Assembly (NCBI GenBank): GCA_028279705.1
Contig: JANQNF010000016.1
Coordinates: 64,001 to 128,000, forward strand
Source: an archaeon
GTDB taxonomy: Archaea > Aenigmatarchaeota > Aenigmatarchaeia > QMZP01 > JAFGSV01
Length of the DNA stretch: 64,000 nucleotides
Reading direction: 5' to 3'
In this document: piece by piece, positions 1-7,598 of the stretch
Position numbering within the stretch: position 1 is the first letter of the stretch
How the letters are laid out: each line of letters opens with the position of its first letter
The notes under the pieces: generated by a model
Seen by the model: only the letters and a program-made list of their open reading frames with translations
Databases searched by the model: none
What the model was told of the DNA's origin: nothing
Position numbers and translations under genes: made by a program

Positions 1-977
1 TCCCCGTAGCTTTGTGTGGCTCTATTTACCAGAGTACACCAACGCCATTTGGCACTTGGAGCAATGGTACGTATGAAGGTAACAACTATGGATTGGTAGA
101 AGTTAATACTTCTCCTAGACATGAAATTGTTATTAGTATTAGAGACGATACTGGTGCCGAAGCAACAGGACCGACACCGCTGACAATTCCTGACCAAAAC
201 ACAGTAGACCCAACACACGTATCTGGCCTAATCTTCTGGTTAAAGGCTGAGTCTGGAACTATGTATACCGATGGTAGTAAGACGACTACTGCTACCAGCG
301 GCGATAGTGTTCAGGTTTGGGAAGACAACAGTGGTAGCGGCAACGACGCTAGTCAGTCCAGTGCTGGTTTACAGCCAACATACGTTCAGAACTACTTCAA
401 CGGACGTGACGCACTGGTATTCGATGGCACTGAAGATATGTTCATCAATGCTATTACTGGTATGTTTACTGGTTCTGATACACCATTTAATGTATTTGCA
501 CTAATCAAGCAAAACTCAATTTCTACCAATCAGAATGTTGTAGGTGTGGGTAACTCTGCTTCTAATACTCAGGCACTAACACTACGCACACGTATTGATG
601 GCGGCGGCGGTTCTGATGATGTTTATGGGGCTAGAAAGTCTGACAACGCAGGCTCTCAGTCGGTAGTAGAAAGCACTACGCCACCAGACACTTCCGGTCT
701 GTATCTGCTTAACTGGCGCACAAATCCTGATGGTAACTCAATATCAATGTGGAGGAATGGTAGTGGTTTGTTTGATGCAGCAACTTTCAATGTTGGCGCT
801 GCTACATACAATCAGGCTACCATCGGTGGTTTAAACCGTATTAGTAACTCACCGAGTTTCGATGGTGGTATTTTAGAAGTTTTTGGTTTTGATACTCCTC
901 TTTCTAGGCTCGACCGACTAAGGATGGAGAGCTATATTCAGCGCACCTATGGTGTGGTAATGAGTGGTGCAGTATAA
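1..977 (+). CDS. LamG-like virion protein, 5' end outside window
   Basis: The frame is open from the first complete codon at base 3. The TTG at 12 has no ribosome-binding site, so the true start lies upstream and about 325 codons are visible. Most of this is a concanavalin/LamG-like jelly roll: a W-x-D-x-SG-x-G-N-D-A segment, an N-G-x-x-x-x-V-F-D-G strand and a C-terminal R-x-E-S-Y-I-Q tail ending in Y-G. The next genes share this plan. LamG folds usually bind carbohydrate or make trimeric fibre tips. Ser-Gly occurs 8 times. The stop overlaps the next start (TAATG). The role as a fibre or capsid decoration is inferred from domain and place. Confidence 0.75.
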   Translation, partial: PVALCGSIYQSTPTPFGTWSNGTYEGNNYGLVEVNTSPRHEIVISIRDDTGAEATGPTPLTIPDQNTVDPTHVSGLIFWLKAESGTMYTDGSKTTTATSGDSVQVWEDNSGSGNDASQSSAGLQPTYVQNYFNGRDALVFDGTEDMFINAITGMFTGSDTPFNVFALIKQNSISTNQNVVGVGNSASNTQALTLRTRIDGGGGSDDVYGARKSDNAGSQSVVESTTPPDTSGLYLLNWRTNPDGNSISMWRNGSGLFDAATFNVGAATYNQATIGGLNRISNSPSFDGGILEVFGFDTPLSRLDRLRMESYIQRTYGVVMSGAV

Positions 978-1951
978 TGCCTAGACATATCACAAATCAA
1001 ACAGACCACATTATTAGTGGCGCACTAGACCTAGAAGACCACGGTCCCGATGCAGCCGACAACAGGCTGATGGTGCCAGTGGTAAGTGGTCTTCCAGCAA
1101 TTACTGTCAACAATGGTCAGATGTGTTATGTTGCTGATTCTGGCGTATTAGCCGTAACCAGAGATGGCGCGTGGCAGACTAAAGCTTCTGAGACTTTTGG
1201 AAGTGGCATTTCTCCTGTTGATACTCCACAGATTCATGCATGGTGGGATGCAACAGAAAGCGTAATTACAAAAGGTGGCGATGTAAGCGGTGTACAGACT
1301 TGGGCTGATGCTGGTCCAAATGGTTTTGATTTATCGATTAATAATGACCGAGCACACGTTGTTGATGTAGATGGCATGTCTGGCGTATATTTCGATGGTG
1401 ATGATATGCTAGAAAATACCGCAGTAGACAATGCTATTGATGGTAATGACCAGCCTGTTACAGTCATAATGGTTTATGAGCCCACCGAAGATTTAAGTTT
1501 GGGAACTAACACTGTATTTATGTGTTGGAGTACAGTTTCTAATACACCGGGTTATGTAATGGCCTTCAACGCAGATAATACATACAATTTATTCAAGCGC
1601 GGCCAAGACGTAGACCAGATTAGTGTTAGTGCAGGATTTGCTCCAAGTGGCAATAAACAAGTAGTAACATTTTGGCATAACGGAACTCAGACTGCCATAT
1701 ATAGTAGTGGGGTAGCGCAGCAGACAGCAATTTCTGGTCAAGATGTATCTAATATTACGGCGGGTAAATGCACAGTTGGCGCTCAAGACCGTCCGGGTTT
1801 TGGTAAACAGAATTACTGCCGAGGTATTCTATATTCTCTAGCCGTATTTACATCTGGTTTGAGTAGCGAGCACAGAAAACAAGTGGAAACCAATTTGGCT
1901 TATAGGTATGGCGTAGCTGTACTAGAACCGTTTGAAGATAACTTGGCATAA
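977..1951 (+). CDS. LamG-like virion protein, paralogue 2
   Basis: The 324-residue protein has two parts. Residues 1-75 are a short N-terminal module with a D-H-G-P-D-A motif and a V-x-N-G-Q-M-C-Y-V-A-D-S-G hairpin, probably for assembly. Residues 85-315 are a LamG-like domain with the same W-A-D, F-D-G-D-D and Y-R-Y-G landmarks as its neighbours. About ten Ser-Gly dipeptides are spread along it. The start overlaps the upstream stop, and the next start lies 3 bases after its own stop, so translation is probably coupled. It lies before the neck genes, so a capsid-surface fibre is as likely as a tail fibre. No catalytic motif was seen. Confidence 0.75.
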   Translation: MPRHITNQTDHIISGALDLEDHGPDAADNRLMVPVVSGLPAITVNNGQMCYVADSGVLAVTRDGAWQTKASETFGSGISPVDTPQIHAWWDATESVITKGGDVSGVQTWADAGPNGFDLSINNDRAHVVDVDGMSGVYFDGDDMLENTAVDNAIDGNDQPVTVIMVYEPTEDLSLGTNTVFMCWSTVSNTPGYVMAFNADNTYNLFKRGQDVDQISVSAGFAPSGNKQVVTFWHNGTQTAIYSSGVAQQTAISGQDVSNITAGKCTVGAQDRPGFGKQNYCRGILYSLAVFTSGLSSEHRKQVETNLAYRYGVAVLEPFEDNLA

Positions 1952-1953
1952 TA

Positions 1954-2922
1954 ATGGTTAACAACAGATTTTTATCCAGCGCAGGAACACATTCTCCTTC
2001 TGGCGAGTGGATGTATGAAAACCATGGTCCAGATGCAGGAAATAACGTATGCGTTATACCTATTGGAACAGGAGCACCGGCTGTTACATTTAACGATGGC
2101 GAGTTGTTTTTTGTTGCACCCAGTAGTATGCTCCTGATGAGTCATGGTGGCGTTTGGAAATCTGTCAGCGGTGTTAAACCACCCTCTGCTCCTCCTGCTG
2201 CTGTTACAGGATTGTCGTTCCATTTAGATGCGCAGAGAGAAGCAGATGCTAGTGGCTATGTTGATGGCGTTTCAGTTAGCGGTGCTACAGATATATCTGC
2301 ATCAGGATTTGATATTGTTGTTAGTGGTGCTACATCTACCTATCCAACTTTCCGAGCAACAGGCATAAACGGACTACCTTCGTTTGAGTTCGACGGTGGT
2401 GATTATCTACGTGTAGACCAAGCAGTAAGATTGTTTGATACTAGATTTACTGGTCAAGATAGCGAATACACAGTATTTATTGTAACTAGTCCAAACAATT
2501 TAGATTCTACATCAGACAATCTTTTCTCTTGTGGTAATACTTTAGTGAATATTTATTTCCAAAGTCATTATCATCGAGGTGTAAATGGTTGGACTATGGC
2601 TAAAAGCGACATAGATGAAAACGTGTTTATCTCTGAAGGAGCCAGCGGTTCTATCACACCAGTATATCTATCATTTACTTCACATCCAACTAGTGGTATA
2701 GTACGAAGAGATGGTAATGTCGTTGGTTCTGGTTCTACTTGGGGTAACCTAGAAGAAATCCAGCTCAATACACTCTTAATTGCTGCTCAAGATAGGCAAA
2801 CTGGTGGAGTACAAAACTTCTTCAATGGACATATTGGTGAGATTCTAGTATACGACAGTGCTCTTAGCGATGCTGATAGAGTGCAAATTGAACAATACAT
2901 TCAAGATAGGTGGGGATTATAA
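1954..2922 (+). CDS. LamG-like virion protein, paralogue 3
   Basis: The 322-residue protein has the same architecture as its neighbours. The N-terminal module carries the same G-P-D-A segment as paralogue 2 and a V-T-F-N-D-G-E-L-F-F-V hairpin. The LamG-like domain holds a G-L-P-S-F-E-F-D-G-G-D-Y-L strand and ends Q-Y-I-Q-D-R-W-G-L. Ser-Gly occurs about ten times. Its first 15 coding bases are identical to those of the major tail protein gene at 7599. This may reflect module exchange or chance. The stop overlaps the ATG of the next gene. Sugar binding or host adhesion is inferred from the fold only. Confidence 0.75.
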   Translation: MVNNRFLSSAGTHSPSGEWMYENHGPDAGNNVCVIPIGTGAPAVTFNDGELFFVAPSSMLLMSHGGVWKSVSGVKPPSAPPAAVTGLSFHLDAQREADASGYVDGVSVSGATDISASGFDIVVSGATSTYPTFRATGINGLPSFEFDGGDYLRVDQAVRLFDTRFTGQDSEYTVFIVTSPNNLDSTSDNLFSCGNTLVNIYFQSHYHRGVNGWTMAKSDIDENVFISEGASGSITPVYLSFTSHPTSGIVRRDGNVVGSGSTWGNLEEIQLNTLLIAAQDRQTGGVQNFFNGHIGEILVYDSALSDADRVQIEQYIQDRWGL

Positions 2923-3158
2923 TGCCAAGGTTTTTATCAGAGTCAGGAAGATTCCAGCCTTTTGACGGTGTAATTCATCATTACTCTAGTGGTGTCTTTG
3001 TAGTTCCTAGTGGTGAAGCATTTAACGATGTAGAAACTCGTTCGATTTCTGATACACTGACAAGTCTAGAATCTGAGGTGCAGATGTCACCTGCTAGTGG
3101 TGTTCTTGGTGTTGTGACCGAAAGTAGTGGTTGGATTGGTTTGGATTTTGGAAGTTAA
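2922..3158 (+). CDS. Short paralogue of the LamG proteins lacking the lectin domain
   Basis: I placed the start at ATG 2922, which overlaps the upstream stop, rather than the in-frame GTG at 2910. The 78-residue product begins M-P-R-F-L-S-E-S-G and matches only the N-terminal module of its neighbours: the F-V-V-P-S-G-E-A-F-N-D strand and the S-G-V-L-G-V hairpin followed by a G-W motif. It ends where the LamG domain would begin. It is either a degenerate duplicate or a stand-alone assembly module. About five Ser-Gly dipeptides in 78 residues make it one of the densest in the window. The next gene follows after 3 bases. Confidence 0.65.
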   Translation: MPRFLSESGRFQPFDGVIHHYSSGVFVVPSGEAFNDVETRSISDTLTSLESEVQMSPASGVLGVVTESSGWIGLDFGS

Positions 3159-3161
3159 GAC

Positions 3162-4157
3162 ATGACCATAAACACGTTTTTAAATGAATCAGGCACAAGT
3201 CCTAACTTGCAAGGCCAATATAATTTTGGCGGTGCTAGGTTGTGGTTTCCTTCTGAAGAGAATCTAACGGCCGCACCTACTACTTCTGGTGAAATTCGTT
3301 ACATCACTAACAGTGGTATGCTGGTTATTTACAATGGTGAAGACTGGACTAGATTCCAGATGGCTCCTGTTGTGGGAACTGGTTTGCCTCCATCTGAAAT
3401 TAACAACTTGTTTGCTTGGCTGCGAGCTGATAACATAGAAACTAGTGGTGTTAGCGGAATTAAAACTTGGTTTGATAATTCTGCTAATGGTAATGATTTT
3501 TTGGGGAACGCTGATGACCCCGGAGGCGGAACCACAGAATTTCCATTTATTGCTAGCGGCTCCGATGGCATTAACGGTAAAGACGCTTGTTATTTCAATG
3601 GCGTAGATGATAGAAAACCATATTTCATCTTAAATGATTCGACTTTTGCTAGTGCTGATAAAGCAATGACCGTTATCATGACTTACGAGCAGGGTCGTGA
3701 TATTGATGCTGTTGCTGCCGAGTATTGCTTGTTGGGTCTTGGTTTGACTACAGACAACTCTCCATTTATGGAATTCGGTATTAGAGACAGCACAGATGCG
3801 TGGCAGTTCAACCGCCGCGATGACGCAGATTTAGCCATAGTTAGCGATGACGGTGCTCCTGCCAGTCAGGAAGGAAGACAAACTATTGCAGCGTTTGTCT
3901 TCGACGGTACAGTTTATCATGCGTATATTGATGGAAACGAAATAACGCCTTCGAGCGGTATTCTTGCTGATGTTGGCTCAATGGGTACTAATAGGATTTC
4001 TATTGGTGGTCTTATTCGTTCATCCAATATTCACTTTATGATTGGTAAGATTGGTGAAGTGGCGATATACGAATCAGGCTTGAGTAACGAAGATAGACGC
4101 AATGTTCAAAAGTATATGTCAGACTATTGGGGTATTGCTCTAAGTGGAACCGATTAA
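3162..4157 (+). CDS. LamG-like virion protein, paralogue 4
   Basis: The 331-residue protein starts with M-T-I-N-T-F-L-N-E-S-G, matching the F-L-S-E-S-G start of the short gene before it. A hairpin module follows (S-G-E-I-R-Y-I-T-N-S-G-M-L). The LamG-like domain, residues ~90-325, has W-F-D-N-S-A-N-G-N-D, an N-G-K-D-A-C-Y-F-N-G strand and a C-terminal Y-M-S-D-Y-W-G. About nine Ser-Gly dipeptides are present. It is the last of the tandem family. The 38-base gap after it holds an AT-repeat stretch (about 4160-4176) and a GGTGA ribosome-binding site for the next gene. Function as in its paralogues, inferred. Confidence 0.75.
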   Translation: MTINTFLNESGTSPNLQGQYNFGGARLWFPSEENLTAAPTTSGEIRYITNSGMLVIYNGEDWTRFQMAPVVGTGLPPSEINNLFAWLRADNIETSGVSGIKTWFDNSANGNDFLGNADDPGGGTTEFPFIASGSDGINGKDACYFNGVDDRKPYFILNDSTFASADKAMTVIMTYEQGRDIDAVAAEYCLLGLGLTTDNSPFMEFGIRDSTDAWQFNRRDDADLAIVSDDGAPASQEGRQTIAAFVFDGTVYHAYIDGNEITPSSGILADVGSMGTNRISIGGLIRSSNIHFMIGKIGEVAIYESGLSNEDRRNVQKYMSDYWGIALSGTD

Positions 4158-4195
4158 TGTTTAATATATATATATAGATTGAATGGTGAATTATA

Positions 4196-4726
4196 ATGGC
4201 AGACCAAGGACTACCACCCGCAGGCCGATTTGTTGGCGATGCACTAGTAAACCTGTTCCAAGATAGAATCAAGCAATTGATTGCTGACCTAGGAAGAGAA
4301 GTTACCTACGTGCTAACTCCGCAGCAGGTCGATTGCCCTAACTGTGGTTTTGACTTTGTTAATAACAGGTCTAACAATGTTCATACGCCAAATGCTTCTG
4401 GCGCATCTTTTAACAAGTCCTTTACTACAGGGCAAAGGTGCCCGGTATGTCAGGGTAGAGGCAAGCTAGAATTCTCGCGCTCTGTCACACACAAATCACT
4501 AGTAGGTTTTCAACCTGCACCTGAAGAGTTCAACTACACCGAATATGGTTTGACGCCAGACCAAGTATTGAGAACTAAGAATGCACTAGCTGTTCTTCCA
4601 GATATTGAAGTAGCTCAGTACGCCATCATTGATGGCTTTGAGTGTGAGAAAATTACTATTCCAAGAAAAACAGGATTGCGAGATTTAGCTTTTCTTGTTA
4701 CATATTGGAAGAGAAGGAATACATAA
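4196..4726 (+). CDS. Zinc-ribbon neck or head-tail connector candidate
   Basis: The 176-residue protein carries two C-x-x-C pairs, near residues 46/49 (C-P-N-C-G) and 82/85 (C-P-V-C-Q-G-R-G). Together they form a probable zinc ribbon. It is not SG-rich. Its place between the fibre-like genes and the tail tube gene is where phages keep small head-completion and neck proteins, so a connector or stopper role is inferred from context. I do not recognise the family. A GGTGA ribosome-binding site precedes ATG 4196, and the stop overlaps the next ATG (TAATG). Confidence 0.6.
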   Translation: MADQGLPPAGRFVGDALVNLFQDRIKQLIADLGREVTYVLTPQQVDCPNCGFDFVNNRSNNVHTPNASGASFNKSFTTGQRCPVCQGRGKLEFSRSVTHKSLVGFQPAPEEFNYTEYGLTPDQVLRTKNALAVLPDIEVAQYAIIDGFECEKITIPRKTGLRDLAFLVTYWKRRNT

Positions 4727-4902
4727 TGGATGAAAAGAGAAAGCACGATGAGGGCGGCTTCATCTTTGAAGAAAATGATATTGGTACTGACCAAGGTAGA
4801 GAACTGCCCGAAGACGGCAAGATTCTAGACAACTTTGATACTATTGATTTTGGTCTACCTCCTAGCTATAGAGGTAAGCAGAAATACGAACCTGATGCCT
4901 AA
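4726..4902 (+). CDS. Small acidic protein, unknown
   Basis: This 58-residue protein starts at ATG 4726, which overlaps the upstream stop. An in-frame TTG 21 bases earlier looks spurious. It is rich in Asp and Glu, with an E-E-N-D-I-G-T-D-Q-G-R-E-L-P-E-D stretch, and has no hydrophobic core. It looks like a disordered or scaffold-like adaptor. Its 3' end overlaps the start of the next gene by 8 bases, so the two are probably translated together. No family recognised. Confidence 0.55.
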   Translation: MDEKRKHDEGGFIFEENDIGTDQGRELPEDGKILDNFDTIDFGLPPSYRGKQKYEPDA

Positions 4903-5632
4903 TCTTCGATTCAAGATTCGTAATGCCAAGAAGCTAGAAGCACGCATTGCCGTGGCGGCGCGCAATTATGCCAACGCTGCATTCAATGCTATTGAGAAAG
5001 AGCTAGAGAAAACAGGCGCACGAATCATTAGGCGAATCGAAAACAGCGAAGAATATAGGCAGCTAGTCAGTGACCCTATTCTTCGTGGCAAGCTAGGATT
5101 AGCGGCTCCGGGTCGTAAGTCTGGCGGGGATACTGATGCACCAGACTTAATCAGAGCCCTAGGAAACTTTAAGGTCACCAGAAACAGAGCCTTTAACACT
5201 AGGCGTTTCAGGTTGGAAATGCCCAGCCTGCAAGACTTAGAGCAGCAGTTAACACATAGACTGACTACTTTTGGTCGTGGAGCATTTCTACCGGGACCTA
5301 TCCAAAGTTGGTTCAGGTGGTGGGAGTTTGGAGATAGAGGAGAGATTGATACACTTACTGTATTCCAGAGAAGTTCTGCTGCGGCAGCAGGAAGACTCAG
5401 GACATCTCGTGTATCATTAAATAGGTTAATTGCCGAAAGAAGCCGTTCTGGTAGTGCTATTCAGATAGCTAGCGAGCCTGCAAACGATGCAAGTAGTATC
5501 ACTGGCTCTAACTTAATCGGCAGGACCTATGCGAATTTCGGTAGGATTTTACCGGCTCAGTTGGGGAAGGTATTAAGGCAGTTTACTAGAAACAACAAGC
5601 CTAACAGCTTCTTTGCTAGGGTGGTTCGATAA
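4895..5632 (+). CDS. Tail-completion or neck protein candidate
   Basis: The start is taken as ATG 4895 (M-P-N-L-R-F-K-I-R), which overlaps the upstream stop. This gives 245 residues, and the longer upstream frame is out of phase with the real neighbour. The N-terminus is a basic, helical K-L-E-A-R-I-A-V-A-A-R-N-Y segment followed by a long amphipathic helix. This resembles the HK97-gp10-like tail-completion proteins found between connector and tail tube genes. That likeness and the gene order are the only support for the function. It is not SG-rich. Its stop overlaps the next ATG. Confidence 0.5.
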   Translation: MPNLRFKIRNAKKLEARIAVAARNYANAAFNAIEKELEKTGARIIRRIENSEEYRQLVSDPILRGKLGLAAPGRKSGGDTDAPDLIRALGNFKVTRNRAFNTRRFRLEMPSLQDLEQQLTHRLTTFGRGAFLPGPIQSWFRWWEFGDRGEIDTLTVFQRSSAAAAGRLRTSRVSLNRLIAERSRSGSAIQIASEPANDASSITGSNLIGRTYANFGRILPAQLGKVLRQFTRNNKPNSFFARVVR

Positions 5633-6573
5633 TGGCATTTGGACAGAGAAAGCGTGGATTTAGAAATCGCGTCTATCATAATCTGAAGATGTTCCTAGAT
5701 GATTTCTTCATTAGTAGGGGGTTCTTCGATACGGTAGCATCTGGCGAAACAACATACGAAGGCATCAATCAGTCACAGCTATTGCCTGTTCAGAACGACC
5801 CGCTGTATCCAGTTGACTCTGGAACCACCGTCCATGTGTGGCAGGGTTACAGAAGGAACTGGGTAAGTGAATCGGGAACGCAACAAGTTCACCCGAATAT
5901 GTCCGACCCAATTCTAGTTAGCGGTGTATATATTAATGGTGTTTTCCACGAACCCACACCATTTAACTCGGGAGGTAGTAGTGGGCTTGCAGTAGACAGA
6001 TTAAACGGTAGAGTTATCGTAGAGTCGGGTTTGCCAGCCAGCTACACCGTGGAAGTGGAGCACTCGTTTAAGGAAGTCTGGGTGGATACTATCTCACGAG
6101 ATATGATTACCAACCAGATTACCGCTATTGACAATACCAAGCGTATCGTCATCAACAATGCGCCATCGGGGGAAATCGGACAACTCCCGATGGTGCTAAT
6201 GGAAATGAAGAACAATCCAAGCCCAGAAGGATTACAACTTGGTGGCGGCATTATTTTCCGTCCTGTAGTCGATTTGCATGTTGTGACCAATAGCAGATAC
6301 GACAAAGATGAGATTATTGATGCTCTCACACTCAGAGCTTTTAACACTATGCAGATGGTGGATTTGGACGCAGCGCCGCAGGAACAGTTTACTTTCTACG
6401 GTAACTATGGTTCAGGATACCAAACATATAGTGAGTTAAAGGCAAATTACTTAGACCGTAATGCTTTCGTGCAGAGCGTTTCATTGGTGGCCAACGATGA
6501 TATTGCTCAAGAAGGCTATTACACAGCACTAGTGCGAATGGAATTCAGAATTGATATTCCAGAAGAAGTTTAA
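5632..6573 (+). CDS. Virion protein, tail terminator candidate, Ser-Gly rich
   Basis: The 313-residue protein starts M-A-F-G-Q-R-K-R-G-F with a basic N-terminus. The rest is predicted mostly beta strand, with N-G-V-F-H-E-P and S-G-V-Y-I-N-G hairpins. Ser-Gly occurs about nine times. This separates it from the three non-SG neck genes before it and groups it with the exposed tail proteins. Its place just before the tail tube block suits a tail terminator or neck-surface protein. No family motif is recognised, so the call rests on position. It begins in a TAATG overlap and is followed by a good AAGGAG site for the next gene. Confidence 0.5.
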   Translation: MAFGQRKRGFRNRVYHNLKMFLDDFFISRGFFDTVASGETTYEGINQSQLLPVQNDPLYPVDSGTTVHVWQGYRRNWVSESGTQQVHPNMSDPILVSGVYINGVFHEPTPFNSGGSSGLAVDRLNGRVIVESGLPASYTVEVEHSFKEVWVDTISRDMITNQITAIDNTKRIVINNAPSGEIGQLPMVLMEMKNNPSPEGLQLGGGIIFRPVVDLHVVTNSRYDKDEIIDALTLRAFNTMQMVDLDAAPQEQFTFYGNYGSGYQTYSELKANYLDRNAFVQSVSLVANDDIAQEGYYTALVRMEFRIDIPEEV

Positions 6574-6584
6574 GGAGATTAGAC

Positions 6585-7487
6585 ATGTCTATGAGTCACG
6601 AGATGGTGAAGGCATATGTCAAGAACCAGCTTGCTAAGGCAGTATCAGGTGGTATCGTTAAGGGTACTACTGAACTTGCTAACGGCCACACTCATAAGTT
6701 TGCCGTCCTATACGACGAGCACAACAAGATGTTTGTTGGCGAGACAAGCTTCGATGGCAGAGGCCCTCACACACATTACATTATGATGGGTTTTCAGGAT
6801 GTTGTTGAAACACACCTGAACAATGACCCACAGCCTAGAGATGAAGACGCAATTAATGCGGTTGTTCCCATGGCCAACCTACCAGAGAACATGCGCCGTA
6901 TTATTGACTTTTACAATCTAAAGGCAATCCGTATGGAGACACACCCTGCGCACCCAGACAACCACACTCACGTTTTGGTGGTTCGTTTTGCTGGTCACGA
7001 CGTTGACCATATGGGTCGTAAGGTAGAAGCCAAGCTTGACTTTGAAAAGGGCGAGCAGTATGGCGAGCAGATGGAAAAGGCTAAGAAGAACCGTGCTGAA
7101 GCTGAAGCAGAGCTTTCTGCTGTTCTTACTAAGGCTATCCGCCCAAGTGTCGTAGAACAGGAAGGTGCTAAGAAGCCTACTGGTCCAGATACAGCGCAGA
7201 TGCCAGCCGAAGAAGTTGCCAAGCCAGCCGATACTTCTACTATGCCTACTGACACACCCGATGTGGAAATTGAAGCAGAAGTAGAGCTTAAGGATGAAGC
7301 TGGTGACGTTAGCTCGCCACAGGCTTCGCGTGATATTGATGGGGCTGTAGATGGCACCCCTAAGACCGTAGCCGAGAAGATGGTCGAAGATATCCGCCGT
7401 AAGGCTATGAGTGCCGAAGAAGAGCTTATGGCTCGTCTAAAAGAGCACATGAAGGCTCGTAAAGAAGCCAAAACTAAGTACGAGTAA
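6585..7487 (+). CDS. His-Thr-His repeat virion-associated protein, unknown
   Basis: The 300-residue protein has a strong AAGGAG ribosome-binding site. The N-terminal half holds three H-T-H tripeptides, near residues 33 (G-H-T-H-K-F), 60 (P-H-T-H-Y-I) and 125 (N-H-T-H-V-L), plus further histidines. These could bind metal ions. The C-terminal half from about residue 165 is charged, Ala/Glu/Pro-rich and ends in a lysine-rich helix, so it is probably disordered or coiled coil. It has little Ser-Gly content. A structural or assembly role is likely from its place before the major tail gene. A scaffold or chaperone is another option. Confidence 0.5.
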   Translation: MSMSHEMVKAYVKNQLAKAVSGGIVKGTTELANGHTHKFAVLYDEHNKMFVGETSFDGRGPHTHYIMMGFQDVVETHLNNDPQPRDEDAINAVVPMANLPENMRRIIDFYNLKAIRMETHPAHPDNHTHVLVVRFAGHDVDHMGRKVEAKLDFEKGEQYGEQMEKAKKNRAEAEAELSAVLTKAIRPSVVEQEGAKKPTGPDTAQMPAEEVAKPADTSTMPTDTPDVEIEAEVELKDEAGDVSSPQASRDIDGAVDGTPKTVAEKMVEDIRRKAMSAEEELMARLKEHMKARKEAKTKYE

Positions 7488-7598
7488 TTTTTATAAATAT
7501 AACTAAATGGTGTATAATTATTGAGATTTTATCTTTACCCAGAGAGACGAGTCTCAGCGTGGACCATAATTGCCCTATATATTAGGGGGGAAGTCTAA
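7488..7598 (+). promoter_or_regulatory. Promoter-like elements and RBS hairpin upstream of major tail gene
   Basis: This 111-base gap holds TATAAATA at 7492-7499, TATAAT at 7513-7518, a GAGAC/GTCTC inverted repeat near 7540-7555, and a CCCTA-TATAT-TAGGG hairpin at 7573-7587. The hairpin's 3' arm merges into the G-run and GAAG that form the ribosome-binding site of the gene at 7599. A separate promoter suits a gene whose product is needed in many copies. The hairpin could limit ribosome access. No clear -35 box was found, and whether the phage sigma factor reads TATAAATA is unknown. Confidence 0.45.

Noticed and set aside
4835-4894. Longer N-terminus for the neck candidate (start at 4835)
   Set aside because: The extra 20 residues are a shadow of the preceding gene and the ATG at 4895 has the usual overlap.
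6995-7471. A 158-codon frame on the minus strand
   Set aside because: It lies wholly within the His-Thr-His gene, is Ser/Ala-rich as expected of an antisense shadow, and has no ribosome-binding site.
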